Shown in pieces: positions 9,101-19,400 of a stretch of DNA of 64,000 bases. Below the pieces are notes generated by a model. That model did no database searches, was not told the origin of the DNA, and was given only the letters and a program-made list of their open reading frames with translations. Made by a program: the position numbers and the translations under genes. Source of the stretch: Cafeteria roenbergensis (lineage: Eukaryota; Sar; Bigyra; Bicosoecida; Cafeteriaceae); contig VLTN01000035.1 of NCBI GenBank assembly GCA_008330645.1, positions 1 to 64,000 of the forward strand. Direction: 5' to 3'. Each line of letters opens with the position of its first letter. Positions within the stretch are counted from its first letter, which is position 1.

Positions 9101-10474
9101 GACGACGAGGGCTCGATCCCGAACACGCTCGAGCCGCTGCCCCCCGTAGGCGAGCTCGCCCCACTGGCCTGCGTCGACGTCGGACCCAAGGATGGGCCCG
9201 CCCACCAGCACCTTGCCCGTGGCCGAGTTCTCCGCAACGGTGCGCACCACTGCGGCGAGGGAAGGAGCCTCGTTGACGTCCTCGACCGTGACGTGGACCA
9301 GCGTCGAGGCAGACAGCTGAGGGGTGCCGTTGTCCGTTGCCGTCACAACCAGGGTCCACTCGGCAGCCTGCTCGTGGTTCAGCCCGTCCTGCTTGACCGA
9401 CAGCACGCCGGTGGAAGGCGCCACATCGAACAGCTTCGCGCCCTCGAACGAGTTCCCGTCCAGCGCGACGGAAAACGTCAGCGCCTGCTTCGCGAGGGTG
9501 TCCGGATCGGTCGCCATGCCGGCGATGGACTGGAGAACGGCGGCCGCTGAGCCGGGCAGCGTGTTCTCCGCCACCGTGAGGCACGCAGCGAAGGCCTGCG
9601 CCAAGCCAGGCAGGCAGCTGGAGGTGGCCCAGGTCACGCGCTCGTTCACGTCCTGGACCTGCACCATCACGACGCCCGCAGCCTGCTTGGCCGGAGCGCC
9701 CGAGTCCGTCACCAGCACCTCGAACCCGAACTCGCGCTGCGCCTCGAAGTCGGGCGACGCGGCCGCGATCCGGACGGAGCCGTCCTCGACCACGGCGAAC
9801 ACCCCTTCGGCGCTGGACTGGGCGGTGTCGAAGCACAGCGAGCTGAACTGCAGGGCCGACGACGCGGCGGCGACGCCAACGCGGGTGGGCAGCAAGGCGG
9901 GCCCGTGCGCAGCGTCAGCGCCGTCCTGGAAGGACACCAGCAGGCCCTCCGACAGCTGCTCCGACTCACCGCGCCCGAGGGTGACCAGGCCTTGGCTGGA
10001 CACGCTGAACCAGAAGCTGCGGAACTCGCGCGTGCTCAGCGCCGCGGGAGTGGGCGCGCTCGCCACCTGGAAGCACGACGGGCTGCACTTCTCGATGGTG
10101 GAGTGGGCGTTGTTCAGGGCGCCGACGGTCAGCTGGTAGAAGAAGCCGGTGGGAGCCTTGTACAGCTCGTCGGTGGGAGCCATGACCGACAGGGCGATGC
10201 GGGCCTGGGCCGCGCCGCGCACCCGGACAGCGCCGCCCAGCTGGACGGAGCCGCTTGGCTTGGCGGCGAGCGGCGCGAAGTAGTACTTGCCAATCGTGGA
10301 CGCCTGGCTCGCCCAGCAGTTGGGCCTGCCCATCTTGAACGTGTGGCGGTCCCGGGCGTCGTCGTCGACGACGCGCAGCGGGGACGAAACCTGCGCCCCA
10401 GGCGCGAGGTTCTCGGGCACTTGCAGCACGACATCCGCCAGCGCAGGGGCGTCGTTGACGTCGTTCACCAGCAC
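6014..10474 (-). CDS. Cadherin giant protein, middle segment
   Basis: A run of 1486 codons with about 12 cadherin-type repeats, marked by DVNEPP/DVNEAP linkers, LDFE or LNFE turns and DxD/AxDxD calcium-binding motifs. Near 9835-10340 the first repeat is interrupted by a ~170-residue insert beginning MGRPNCW. It contains GAAQARIALSV, YQLTVGALNNAHS and FWFSVSSQGLVTLGRG, which resemble the farnesoic-acid O-methyltransferase-like (Methyltransf_FA) beta-sandwich. The same insert occurs once more at 13870-14415. The segment begins with NDVNDAPAL in a frame one base off from the long upstream segment; the shift maps to a run of six C at about 10498-10503. Its last ~37 codons (below about 6150) are out-of-frame sequence. 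Extracellular adhesion or matrix role inferred. Confidence 0.75.
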   Translation of the reverse strand: MLVNDVNDAPALADVVLQVPENLAPGAQVSSPLRVVDDDARDRHTFKMGRPNCWASQASTIGKYYFAPLAAKPSGSVQLGGAVRVRGAAQARIALSVMAPTDELYKAPTGFFYQLTVGALNNAHSTIEKCSPSCFQVASAPTPAALSTREFRSFWFSVSSQGLVTLGRGESEQLSEGLLVSFQDGADAAHGPALLPTRVGVAAASSALQFSSLCFDTAQSSAEGVFAVVEDGSVRIAAASPDFEAQREFGFEVLVTDSGAPAKQAAGVVMVQVQDVNERVTWATSSCLPGLAQAFAACLTVAENTLPGSAAAVLQSIAGMATDPDTLAKQALTFSVALDGNSFEGAKLFDVAPSTGVLSVKQDGLNHEQAAEWTLVVTATDNGTPQLSASTLVHVTVEDVNEAPSLAAVVRTVAENSATGKVLVGGPILGSDVDAGQWGELAYGGQRLERVRDRALVVGSLRVLNGTAGDLNFESLEKSKYQLVVRATDGGGLTARATVTVDVTDVNEAPVLFDAVRSVRENTLAPGKVGAPVTGTDPDNAHPVLGVRQQLLYSIVGGDGVALFKVDPCSGQLEVRDEASLNFEAKPVYTLTLQARDDVQPTPLTATATVTISLVDANDAPSIVVPPGGYVLQVEELAPVGTVLVSASGLVDRISATDEDVASATADWARLRWSLKSGNSLGIFDIDAVTGQVSVADFGRMDFENKDLNAFSLVAQVCDSGAPALCAETPVRVEVLNSNEPPRLEDASRAVNENTLSEAKLVAGQQLGLDLVASDPDGPSDEAKLRWRIESGDSLGFFSISEAGRAGSLVLTAAGAMGLNHEVVDSYTLVVSVTDAGGLSDTATVTVAVADLNERPILAAATFSINENSPRLSVVAGSASLATDEDADDSHTYEVVNQVPAGVFRVANARTGQLEVDEAVLDFEAVRSHRITMRVTDAGKLSAPDAVWTVNILDVQEPPSVVAAAFEGLPENSAAGVHVGTVKASDPDADDAGKLVFSITSQEENEDGLAPFAIDPSSGSLRVAESPTSEPVRLDFEGKNLFALTVSATDSKGNSASAAVTVRLSNVNEPPMLRENGTAIAAMENTVQDIRSIMDLVRDPDAGDAFRFEILSGDRCSSGAKVIKIDASTGVLSMVALGTCTQTYDPSTPQFKPNDVDFDNKFDLMIRITDSHLASTVNHLVIKLSGSNGRPRFVSRTEPFLLDENSAVGTLVGTVFAVDQNYQKQSLEYAVGPRGANVNRPFPFKMVTREATEQDRMALAQSDAGASVQLRQVGEILVDGPIDFEGEFSTYQMVVVATDSDSNLPLTGSMDVTVGVVNLNEPPTFVDGAVGGSAMFVVTVPENSVLGTALAGDKLVATDVDSADQGSVLRYSLEGEQAAVDLFQVDPISGAMVFKGSPAALNFENVAARAFELTAVVTDSASNAVRRPVQVRVLDVNEPPASWAPAPSSSTCSRAPSSAPWWAAARRWTTTPDQRSRPAAVLDRRN

Positions 10475-13400
10475 TGACAGCTGACGCTCGTCAACCAGCC
10501 CCCCGCGTCCGACACGCGCACCCCGATCGAGTACGACGACGTCGTCTCGCGGTCGATGTCCAGCGACGCCACCGACACAGCGCCCGTCGACGCGTCGATG
10601 GCGAAGTGGCCCGCCTTGTTCCCGTCGCCGAAGAAGGCGAACGTCAGCAGGTCGTCGGCGTCCACGTCGCGGGCCGCCACGGTGCCGACCACGCCTCCCA
10701 CGGAGGCCGGGTTCTCGTCGACGGTCAAGGTCAGGCTGGCCGCGTCGATGATGGGGCGCTCGTTCACGTCCACGACGGTCACGGTGACGACGGTGGACGC
10801 CTTGAGGAAGCCGTCGCTGACCTGGACGACGAGGGAGTAGGAGGTGCGGTCCTCGAAGTCGACGATGGGCCGGGCCACCCGCAGCTCGGCATAGTTGTGA
10901 CCGCTTGCGGATGCAACCGTGGTGAGCTTGAAGGTGTCGGCGTAGTTGCCGTCCAGAATCGAGTACGAGAGCTCGTTGTCCTGGTCGTTGTCGCTGCCTT
11001 CGATGGTGGCCACAAGCGTGCTCGCTGCGGCTAGTTCACGAACAGAGCCAACCACACTTGCAGGAAGCGTGGGCGGGTCGTTGTAAGGCACCACCGTAAC
11101 GACCACCTGGGTGGTTGCCATCAGTCCACCAATGCCGTTGTCCTGCGCCGTGGCGGTGCAAGTGTAGACTCCGCCTTGCGGCAAGTACTCCGACGGTGTA
11201 GCCACAGCCGCAGCGGTCTTGCGGGCCACGAAGACCTTGCCTGTCGAAGGGTTGATGCCGAGATCAGATGCCTGCCCGCCTTCGGGCGCCGAGTCGACCC
11301 GGAGGGTGAAGCGAAGCGTGTCTGCCTTGTCTGGATCCGCGGCTGATACAATGTCCACCTCTTCCTGGAAATTTGCGTTCTCTGCAACTTGGAAGGAGTA
11401 GGACGTGTGCGCGAACGTTGGCGCTTCGTTCACATCCGTCACCATCACCGTGATCGCCGCCTCCCCCGTCGCACCACTCGAATCCGTCACTCGCACCCGG
11501 ACGACCGCTTCCGGGGCAGCCTCGTGGTCCAGCTCTGCAGCAGCCGTCGTCGAGAGCACACCGCTGGTTGGGTCGATGGCGAACGCCCCGGGGGCGGATG
11601 AGCTCACGATGGAGAATGCGAACGGCAAGCTGTACGGGGTGTCCTTCGCGTCCACGTCCGCCGCCACCAGTGGGAGGCCGCAAGAAGTCGATGGCGAGTT
11701 CTCGGGCACGCTTCGGCGCTGGTCGGCAATCACAGGCGCCTCATTCACGTCCGCCACCGAGATGTGGAGCTGGCTCTCCGCGGACAGCCCGGCCTTGTCG
11801 GTCACCCGAACGAGCAAGCTGTGCTTGGCGCTGGTCTCGAAGTCGATGCCCGCCTGGCGCACCTCCACCGCTCCATCCGCGCTGAGCATGCGGAAGAAGG
11901 AGCCAGGAGACTGGGACACGATCGCGTACGACAGCACGTCATCCGCGTCCACGTCGCGGGCCCGAGACGCTGTGCCTTCGATGGCAAAGCCAATCGGGGA
12001 ATTTTCCGCAACCACTACGGTGTGCTCCGCCAGAGTGGGGGCCTCGTTGACATCCACGAGCTGAACCGTGATCGTGGCCTCGTCGGACAGGGGGCGGACC
12101 TTGTCAGAGTCTGTGACTCGGACCGTGACGAAGAGCTTGCTCCGGGTCTCGAAGTCGAGCGCGGCGCCAGTGGCCACCGTCAGTTGACCCACAGGCGAAA
12201 CAAGGAACGCAGCGGCGTCCGGGCCCCCGACGATGGCGAATGTGAGCGAGTTCCCTGCGTCGACGTCGCTGGCGGCGAGCAAAGAGCCGACGAGCTGTCC
12301 AGCCAGCGAGTTCTCGTTGACCGACCGCTGCTGGTCCTCGATGACGGGCGCCTCGTTGATGTCCCTCACAGTGACGGTCACAATGCCCCACGACGACAGA
12401 GGAGGACCGCTGGGCTTTCCGTTGTCCGTCACGGTGACGTTGAGGACATACTTGGCCGTGGTCTCGAAGTCGATCGCTGCGCGCTGCACGGACAGGACTC
12501 CGGAGCTCGAGTCGAGCACAAGCACCTGGCCCACGTTGCCGCTCGCAATCGCATACGACAGCACCGAGCCGGCGTCCACGTCTTCGCCTCGAAGAGCACT
12601 CCCCACGGCCGTGCCCACTGCTGAGTTCTCGTCGACAGTGGCAGCGGAGTCCTTCAGGGAGGGCGGCTCGTTGACGTCGACAATGCGGATTGTCAACACG
12701 GCACTGGCAGACAGGCGCGCTGGCCCTGGTACGACGCCGCCATCGTCCGTGACTGTTACTTGCAGCGAGAACTCCTTCGTCGTCTCGAAGTCGAGCGCGG
12801 CACGGGCGACTTTGACCTGCCCCGAGCACCCGTCGATCTTGAACATGCCGTCATCGTTGCCGCTCGTGATTGCGAATGACAGGGTCTGGCCGGCGTCTTG
12901 ATCGGACGCGGGGAGGATGTCGCCGACCGGCGTGTTCACTGGCGAGTTCTCCTCGACCTGGCGCTCCGCATCGGCGATGACGGGCCGCTCGTTGGCGTCC
13001 GTGACCGAGACTACCACCGTTTTCGTGACGGCTAGGGTCCCAGGCAGCTTGCCTGCAGGGGGAACGTCGCTCACACGCACCTGTAGGGAGAACCTGTTCG
13101 AACCGGACACGCCCTCGAAGTCCAGTGGAGCGGCCCCCAGCACCACCTTTGTGCCGTCGATGCGGAACCAGTCCTCGCTCGGCCCGTTTCCCCCGACGAT
13201 GCTCACAACGTGCGAGTCCATGGGATCGGGGTCCGTGATGACCAGGGCACTTCCGACTTGCGATCCTGCACCGGCCGTTTCGCTCACGCTGAGGGACTCG
13301 GTCAGCAAGGCCGGCGGCTCGTTCACGTCTTCGACAGCAATGTGCACCTTTCCTTCCTTGGAGAGCGACGGCACTCCGTTGTCTGTGGCCGTGATGCCCA

Positions 13401-16400
13401 CCTCCCACGCTGCCTTGGCCTCGAAGTTGATGGCGTTCTGCAGCAGGCTGACAACGCCCGACGTCGCTCCGACCGCGAAGACGGCCTTGTCGTTGGCGGA
13501 GTTCCCCACGGGCCCAACGGTAAACGAGAGGGTCTGCTCTGTCAAAACGTCTGGATCCGAGGCTTGCGCACGCACGGACCCCAGCGTGGCGGCGGATGAG
13601 GCCGTCAGGGTGTTCTCCGGAACAGAGAAGCACGCGATGAACGAGCCAGTCGTGTTTGGACAAGGCACGGTGGCCCAAGACATCACCTCGTTGACGTCAC
13701 TGACCTGGATGACGACGGCTGCAGACGAGGACAGCGACGGGGTGCCGTCGTCGGTGGCAATGAGCTCGAAGCCGAACTCGCGCTGCGCCTCGAAGTTTGT
13801 CGATACGTCCGACACAAGGATGTTCCCGTCCCGACTGACCTTGAAGGCATCTGCGCTGGAGCTTGCCGCCAGGGGCTCAAAGCACGCGGGACTGACCTGC
13901 ACTGGCGCCTGGGCGCTGGAGGCCCCAACGCCGAATCGCATCCCGACGGGCCCGTTCTCGGTTTCGTCGACCCACTGCGCGATGACCGCATCGCTACCTG
14001 TGGCCCGAGCAAGGGTTACCACACGCCTGCCGGTGTCTGACGCGTCGATCTCGAGGACCAACCGGGTATTGCCTCGAGTGTGCACGAGGAGCAGGCCGGC
14101 GGCGGCAGAGTCGGTTGGCACGAGATCCGCGACATCGACTCCTCCGCCAGTCGTCACCGACACGCGCCGAAGCGACGCACCTGACCCTGTTCCGCCGAGC
14201 CCGAGTGTGAGTTCGTACGATGGCCCAGTGGGGGGAGCGTACTCCGCGTCTCCTTCGGCGTGGTCGCGCATGACGATGACAGCGCCCGTCGCAGCCTTGA
14301 CCGAGAAGTCAACGCTGCGCACTGCGCCCACGGGCTTGACCACGAACGGCGAGTACTCCCTTGCGCCGGGCCTGGACATCTGCACGCCCCAGCAGTTGGG
14401 CCTGCCCATGGAGTAGGAAATGGCGTCAGAGGTGTCCTGGTCCTTGGCGCGGATGCCCACCGACACAACCGTGCCGCGAGGACTGTTTTCGGCCACAGTC
14501 ACGGCGGAAACTCCAAGCACGGGAGCGTCGTTGACGTCGCTCACCAGCACCGACAGCTGACGCTCGTCCACCAGCCCCCCCGCGTCCGACACGCGCACCC
14601 CGATCGAGTACGACGACGTCGTCTCGCGGTCGATGTCCAGCGACGCCACCGACACAGCGCCCGTCGACGCGTCGATGGCGAAGTGGCCCGCCTTGTTCCC
14701 GTCGCCGAAGAAGGCGAACGTCAGCAGATCGCCGGCGTCCACGTCGCGGGCCACCACGGTGCCGACCACGCCTCCCACGGAGGCCGGGTTCTCGTCGACG
14801 GCCATGGTCAGGCTGGCCGCGTCGATGATGGGGCGCTCGTTCACGCCCACGACGGACACGGTGACGACGGTGGACGCCTTGAGGAAGCCGTCGCTGACCT
14901 GGACGACGAGGGAGTAGGAGGTGCGGTCCTCGAAGTCGACGATGGGCCGGGCCACCCGCAGCTCGGCTTTGTTGGAGGATCCGTCCGTGCTCACCACCGT
15001 GGTGAGCTTGAATGTGCCGGCGTAGTTGCCGTCCAGAATCGCGTAGGTCAGCTTGTTGCGGTCCTTTTCGTCGTACTCGGTGGCCTGCAGCTCGAGGGCC
15101 AGCGTGTTGGCGGCGCAGTTCTCGCTCACGCTTGCCGAATACTCCGCCTCCAACTCGGGCTGGTCGTTGTTCTCGATCACGGTCACCCTGACAGTTGCGG
15201 TGTCCTGCAGGAGCCCTGTCCCGTCGTCGGTCACTGTCACCTGCAGCGTGTAGACGTTCCCCTCGGGAAGGTACTTGCTCAGGCGCGTGCCAGGTGGGTC
15301 CGTCGCGAGGCCCGTATCCTTCGCAACGGTGAGCGCGCCCGTTGCGGGGTTGATCGCGAAGTCCCCGGCCCCGGCGGCTGCCATGGTCCCGGTCGACACG
15401 ACGCGCATCGACCATGTCAGGACGTCGCCGTCGTCGACGTCGGCGGCGCTGACGAAGTCGATCTGGGTGCCCATCACGGCGTTCTCGGCCACCTTGAACT
15501 CGAACGTGTCCTCGGCCATTGAGGGTGCCTCGTTCACGTCGCGAACCGTCACAGAGACCTGCGCGGTGGAGGTCAGACCCTGAGTGTCCTCCACCTGCAC
15601 GCTGAGCACGATGAGGTCCGCGCTCTCGTGGTCAAGAGCGGACCCCGCCGCCGTGCTGAGCTGCCCACTCGTGCTGTTGATCGCGAACTGGGTCGCAGCG
15701 CCCCCGCTCAGCAGAGAGAACGTCAGCGCGCCCTTGTCGTCAGCGTCGGGGTCGCTTGCAGTGAGCGGCTCCCCAACGGGCGCGCCGGGGGCGTTCTCGT
15801 CCACGGCCCGAGCCTGTGCCAAGAGCGTGGGGGGCTCGTTGACGTCCTGAAGTTCGATGGTGATCACCCCCTCGTCAGCCAGGCCATCGATGTCTGTGAC
15901 TCGGACCCAGATCCTGTGCACGGGCACGGTCTCGAAGTCGAGGAGCGCGCTCTTGACCTCGACGGAGCCGTCCGCCGCGAGCACACGGAAGATGGGGCGG
16001 TCCGGCTCCTGCTTGACCAGCTCGTACTGGAGGCGGTCGCCTGCGTCGGGGTCCGTCGCGAGGCTGGCCGTGCCCGGCACCGTCGCGCCCACGCCGGCGG
16101 ACTCGGCAATTTCCACCGTGGCGTCGGGCATGGTGGGCGCCTCGTTCTGGTTCAGCACGTTCACCACAATGGTGGCCTTGGTCTGAAGCGAGGGCGTTGC
16201 ACTGTCACTGGCGGTCACTTCCACGGCGTATTCTGTTTTGGACTCGAAGTCGAAACTCGCCGCAATGGAGCTTGTGAGCTGCCCGTTGGAGCTCAGGGTG
16301 AAGGAGGCTGCGTCTGGCCCGCCAGTTAGCTCAAAAGAAACAGTCTGCTCAGCGTCGGGGTCGCTTGCGTCGAGTCTTGCACCGATTGCAGAGCCTGCAG

Positions 16401-19400
16401 CAGAGTTTTCAAGGATGCTCCGTTGCTGGGCCAAGAACACCGGCGGCTCGTTGACGTCCAGCACCGAGACCACGACATCTGCCTCGCCGAAGAGAGTGGG
16501 TCCCTTGGGCTTTCCGTCGTCCGTGGCCCTCACCCGCAGCGTGAAGGCCTTGACGCTCTCGAAGTCGAGCGCCACGCTGCTGGCCACCGAGATCTGCCCA
16601 GACGCGGAATCAATGGCAAAGGCGCTCCCGGTGTTGCCTCCCGCGATGCTATAGGCCAGCACCGAGCGCTCGGGGTCGGTTCCGGTGACTGCTGCCCCGA
16701 CCGGGGTGCCCTGGGCGGAGTTCTCCGCGATGCTCGCCGCTGCGTCTTGGAGAGTGGGCGGCTCGTTCACGTCGATGACGCTGATGGTGACCGTTGCCGT
16801 GTCGGTCAGCCGTGCCGGGCCTGGCTCTGCAGCCCCGTCGTCCTGGACCTGCACCGTGAGCGTGTAGCTCGACTTGGTCTCGAAGTCGAGGCCCTTGTCC
16901 TCGTCCACTTTGATTTGGCCGGAGCAGGGGTCGATCTTGAACTTGCCGTCATCGTTGCCGGCAGTGATGCGGAAAGTCAACAGCTGCCCTTGGTCTGGGT
17001 CACTCGCTTCCAGAGGAGCTCCCACCGGTGCGCTCGTGAGCGAGTTCTCTTCGATGCTCCTCGCCTGGTCAAGCATGACAGGGGGCTCGTTGCGATCGAG
17101 GACCACGACTCGCACGTTGGCGGAAGCCGAAAGCGGCGGAGTGCCGCTGTCGATGACCTTGATCCCAAGCGTGAACGACGTGGCGCCCGATTCACCCTCG
17201 AAGTCCAGAGCTGCGTTGGCGAGCTTCAGCGTGCTGCCGTAAAGCACGAAGTGCGGCGCATTAGCAGGGCCGTTCCCGGACGTGATGGTCACCGAGTGTG
17301 TGTCAGACGCGTCTTGGTCGGCGATGATGATCCGGCCCACAGCAGCGCCGCTCGCCTCGGTCTCCGGAAGGTCCAGGCTGGCGGTGACGATTGCCGGAGC
17401 CTCGTTCACGTCCGTGACCTTGACGGAGACGGTCGCCGACGCAGACAGCCCCTCCCTGTCGGTGCAGACCACGGTCAGCTGGTGCGAATCCGCAGTCTCG
17501 AAGTCCAGCGCACTGAGGATGGAGACGGCGCCTGTGTTAGAGTCTATCGAGAAGAGCTGCGGCGCGCCTGCCAATGAGAATGTCAGGGCGTCGTCGAAGT
17601 CCTGGTCGATGCATGCTGCTTGAACCAGCTTCGCTCCGATTGCCGCGTTCTCAGCCACTTGTGCGAGCTTCGGGCCGGAGTACACCGGCTTCTCCCACAC
17701 GTTGGACACTTGGATCACCCAATCCTTGTCCGACGCTGCCTGGTGCACGTCCTGTGCCTCGATCGTGAGCACGTGGCGGTCCTTGGTCTCGAAGTCAAGC
17801 GCCCCTGCCAGGCTCAGCTGGCCAGAGGGAGACAGCTTGAACAGCCCCTCGCCGCCAGACTTGATCCGCATGCTCACCTGGTCGAGGTCCTCGTCCGTGA
17901 CCGACACCAGGACGCCCGTCGCAGGGAGGTCCGAGCCAACTGGCGTGTTCTCCGGCAGCACGAGCGTCTGCAGCGTCGCAACCGTGGGCGGGTCGTTGAC
18001 GTCGTTCACGGTCACCACCACGCTCGCCGCAGACTTCAGGCCGCCGGTGTCCGTTGCCTGCAGCTCCAGGTTGTACGACTCGGTGACCTCGAAGTTCAAG
18101 GCTGGCCTGTCCACGACAATCTGGCCGCCCCACTTGCCCAGGCTGTCCTGGACAGCCTGCACCGCGAATACGGAGCCCGTGTTGCCCTTCATGATTGCGA
18201 AGGTGGCCTTGTCGCCAGCATCAGGGTCTGCGACCATGAAGGGAGACCCGACCTTGACTCCCTTGGCGGAGAGCTCATCGACGCTGGCCTCGCCGCCAGC
18301 CAGCGCGGGCTCCTCGTTCACATCGACGAGGTTGATCGTGATAATGGCGCTGGAGGTGAAGGCCACCAGAGTGAACGTCTGGCCGTCCACCACCTTGGGC
18401 TCGGGATCGTCCTGGGCTTGCACGGCGATGGAGTAGGACGGCCGCGTCTCGTAGTCGATCGGGGTCGCCAGCCAGAGCATGCCAGTCGCAGGGTCGATGT
18501 CGAAAGCATTTCCGGTGTTCCCAAAAATGATGGTGAAGTTCCTCACTGCGTCCCCGTCGGGATCCGTGGCAACGACCTTGCCCAGCTCGTGCCCGACTTT
18601 AGCGTCCTCATTGATCGACAACTTGGCCGCCTTGACAATGGGCGGCTTGTTCCCTGAAACGACCTGCACTGTCGCACTTGTCGTGGTTCCGAGAGGTGGG
18701 CTTCCCGAGTCGGTGACCTTGATTTTGACAACGAAGACAGGATTCTCCGCGGTCAAGCCCTTGGTGGCAAAGTAGGCCGACAAGTCCTCCACACCAGTCG
18801 CCAGCTGGCCGCTGTTGTCGATTGTGAACAGCTCCGGGTGCAAGCTGTTGTCAGCGGCCTCGGTCGACTCAATCGTCCACGTGTGTGTCTGCCCCGCGTC
18901 ATCATCCTCAAAGTCAATGGCCCTGCCGACTGGGGTTCCGATCGTTGCCGTGATGCTCACAGCCCGGACGCCACCCCAGTCGACGATACGCGGAGCCTCG
19001 TTCACGTCCGTCACGGTCACAGATACCGTGCCTGAACCTTGCATCGTTGGCGTGCCGCTGTCGGTGACGTCGATGGTCAGGGTGAGGGACGGGACCGTGT
19101 CGAAGTCCAGACCTGCGTTGCCCACGACCAGCTCGCAGAGGCGAAGGCCGCTGCCGCTAGGTGCAGCCTTGAGCGTCACCATCGAGCCGACGGCTCCCTT
19201 GCTGATCTCGCACGTGTGGGTCTGCGACTTGTCGTCGTCCTGGACGGGCAGCACCAGGATCAATGCGCCCACGGCCAAGCTCTCGGCGACGGTCACGGAC
19301 TGCGGGGCCAGCCGGGGGGGCTCGGCGGTGTCTTCGACTGATATGGTGACCACAGCGTCGGCGTGGCGCGATGGGGAGCCGTTGTCTGTCACCCTCACGA

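Noticed and set aside
6713-9550. Long plus-strand open frame (945 codons) opposite the cadherin gene
   Set aside because: His/Arg/Gly-rich shadow of the GC-rich minus-strand gene; no domain, and the opposite strand has dozens of consistent cadherin repeats.
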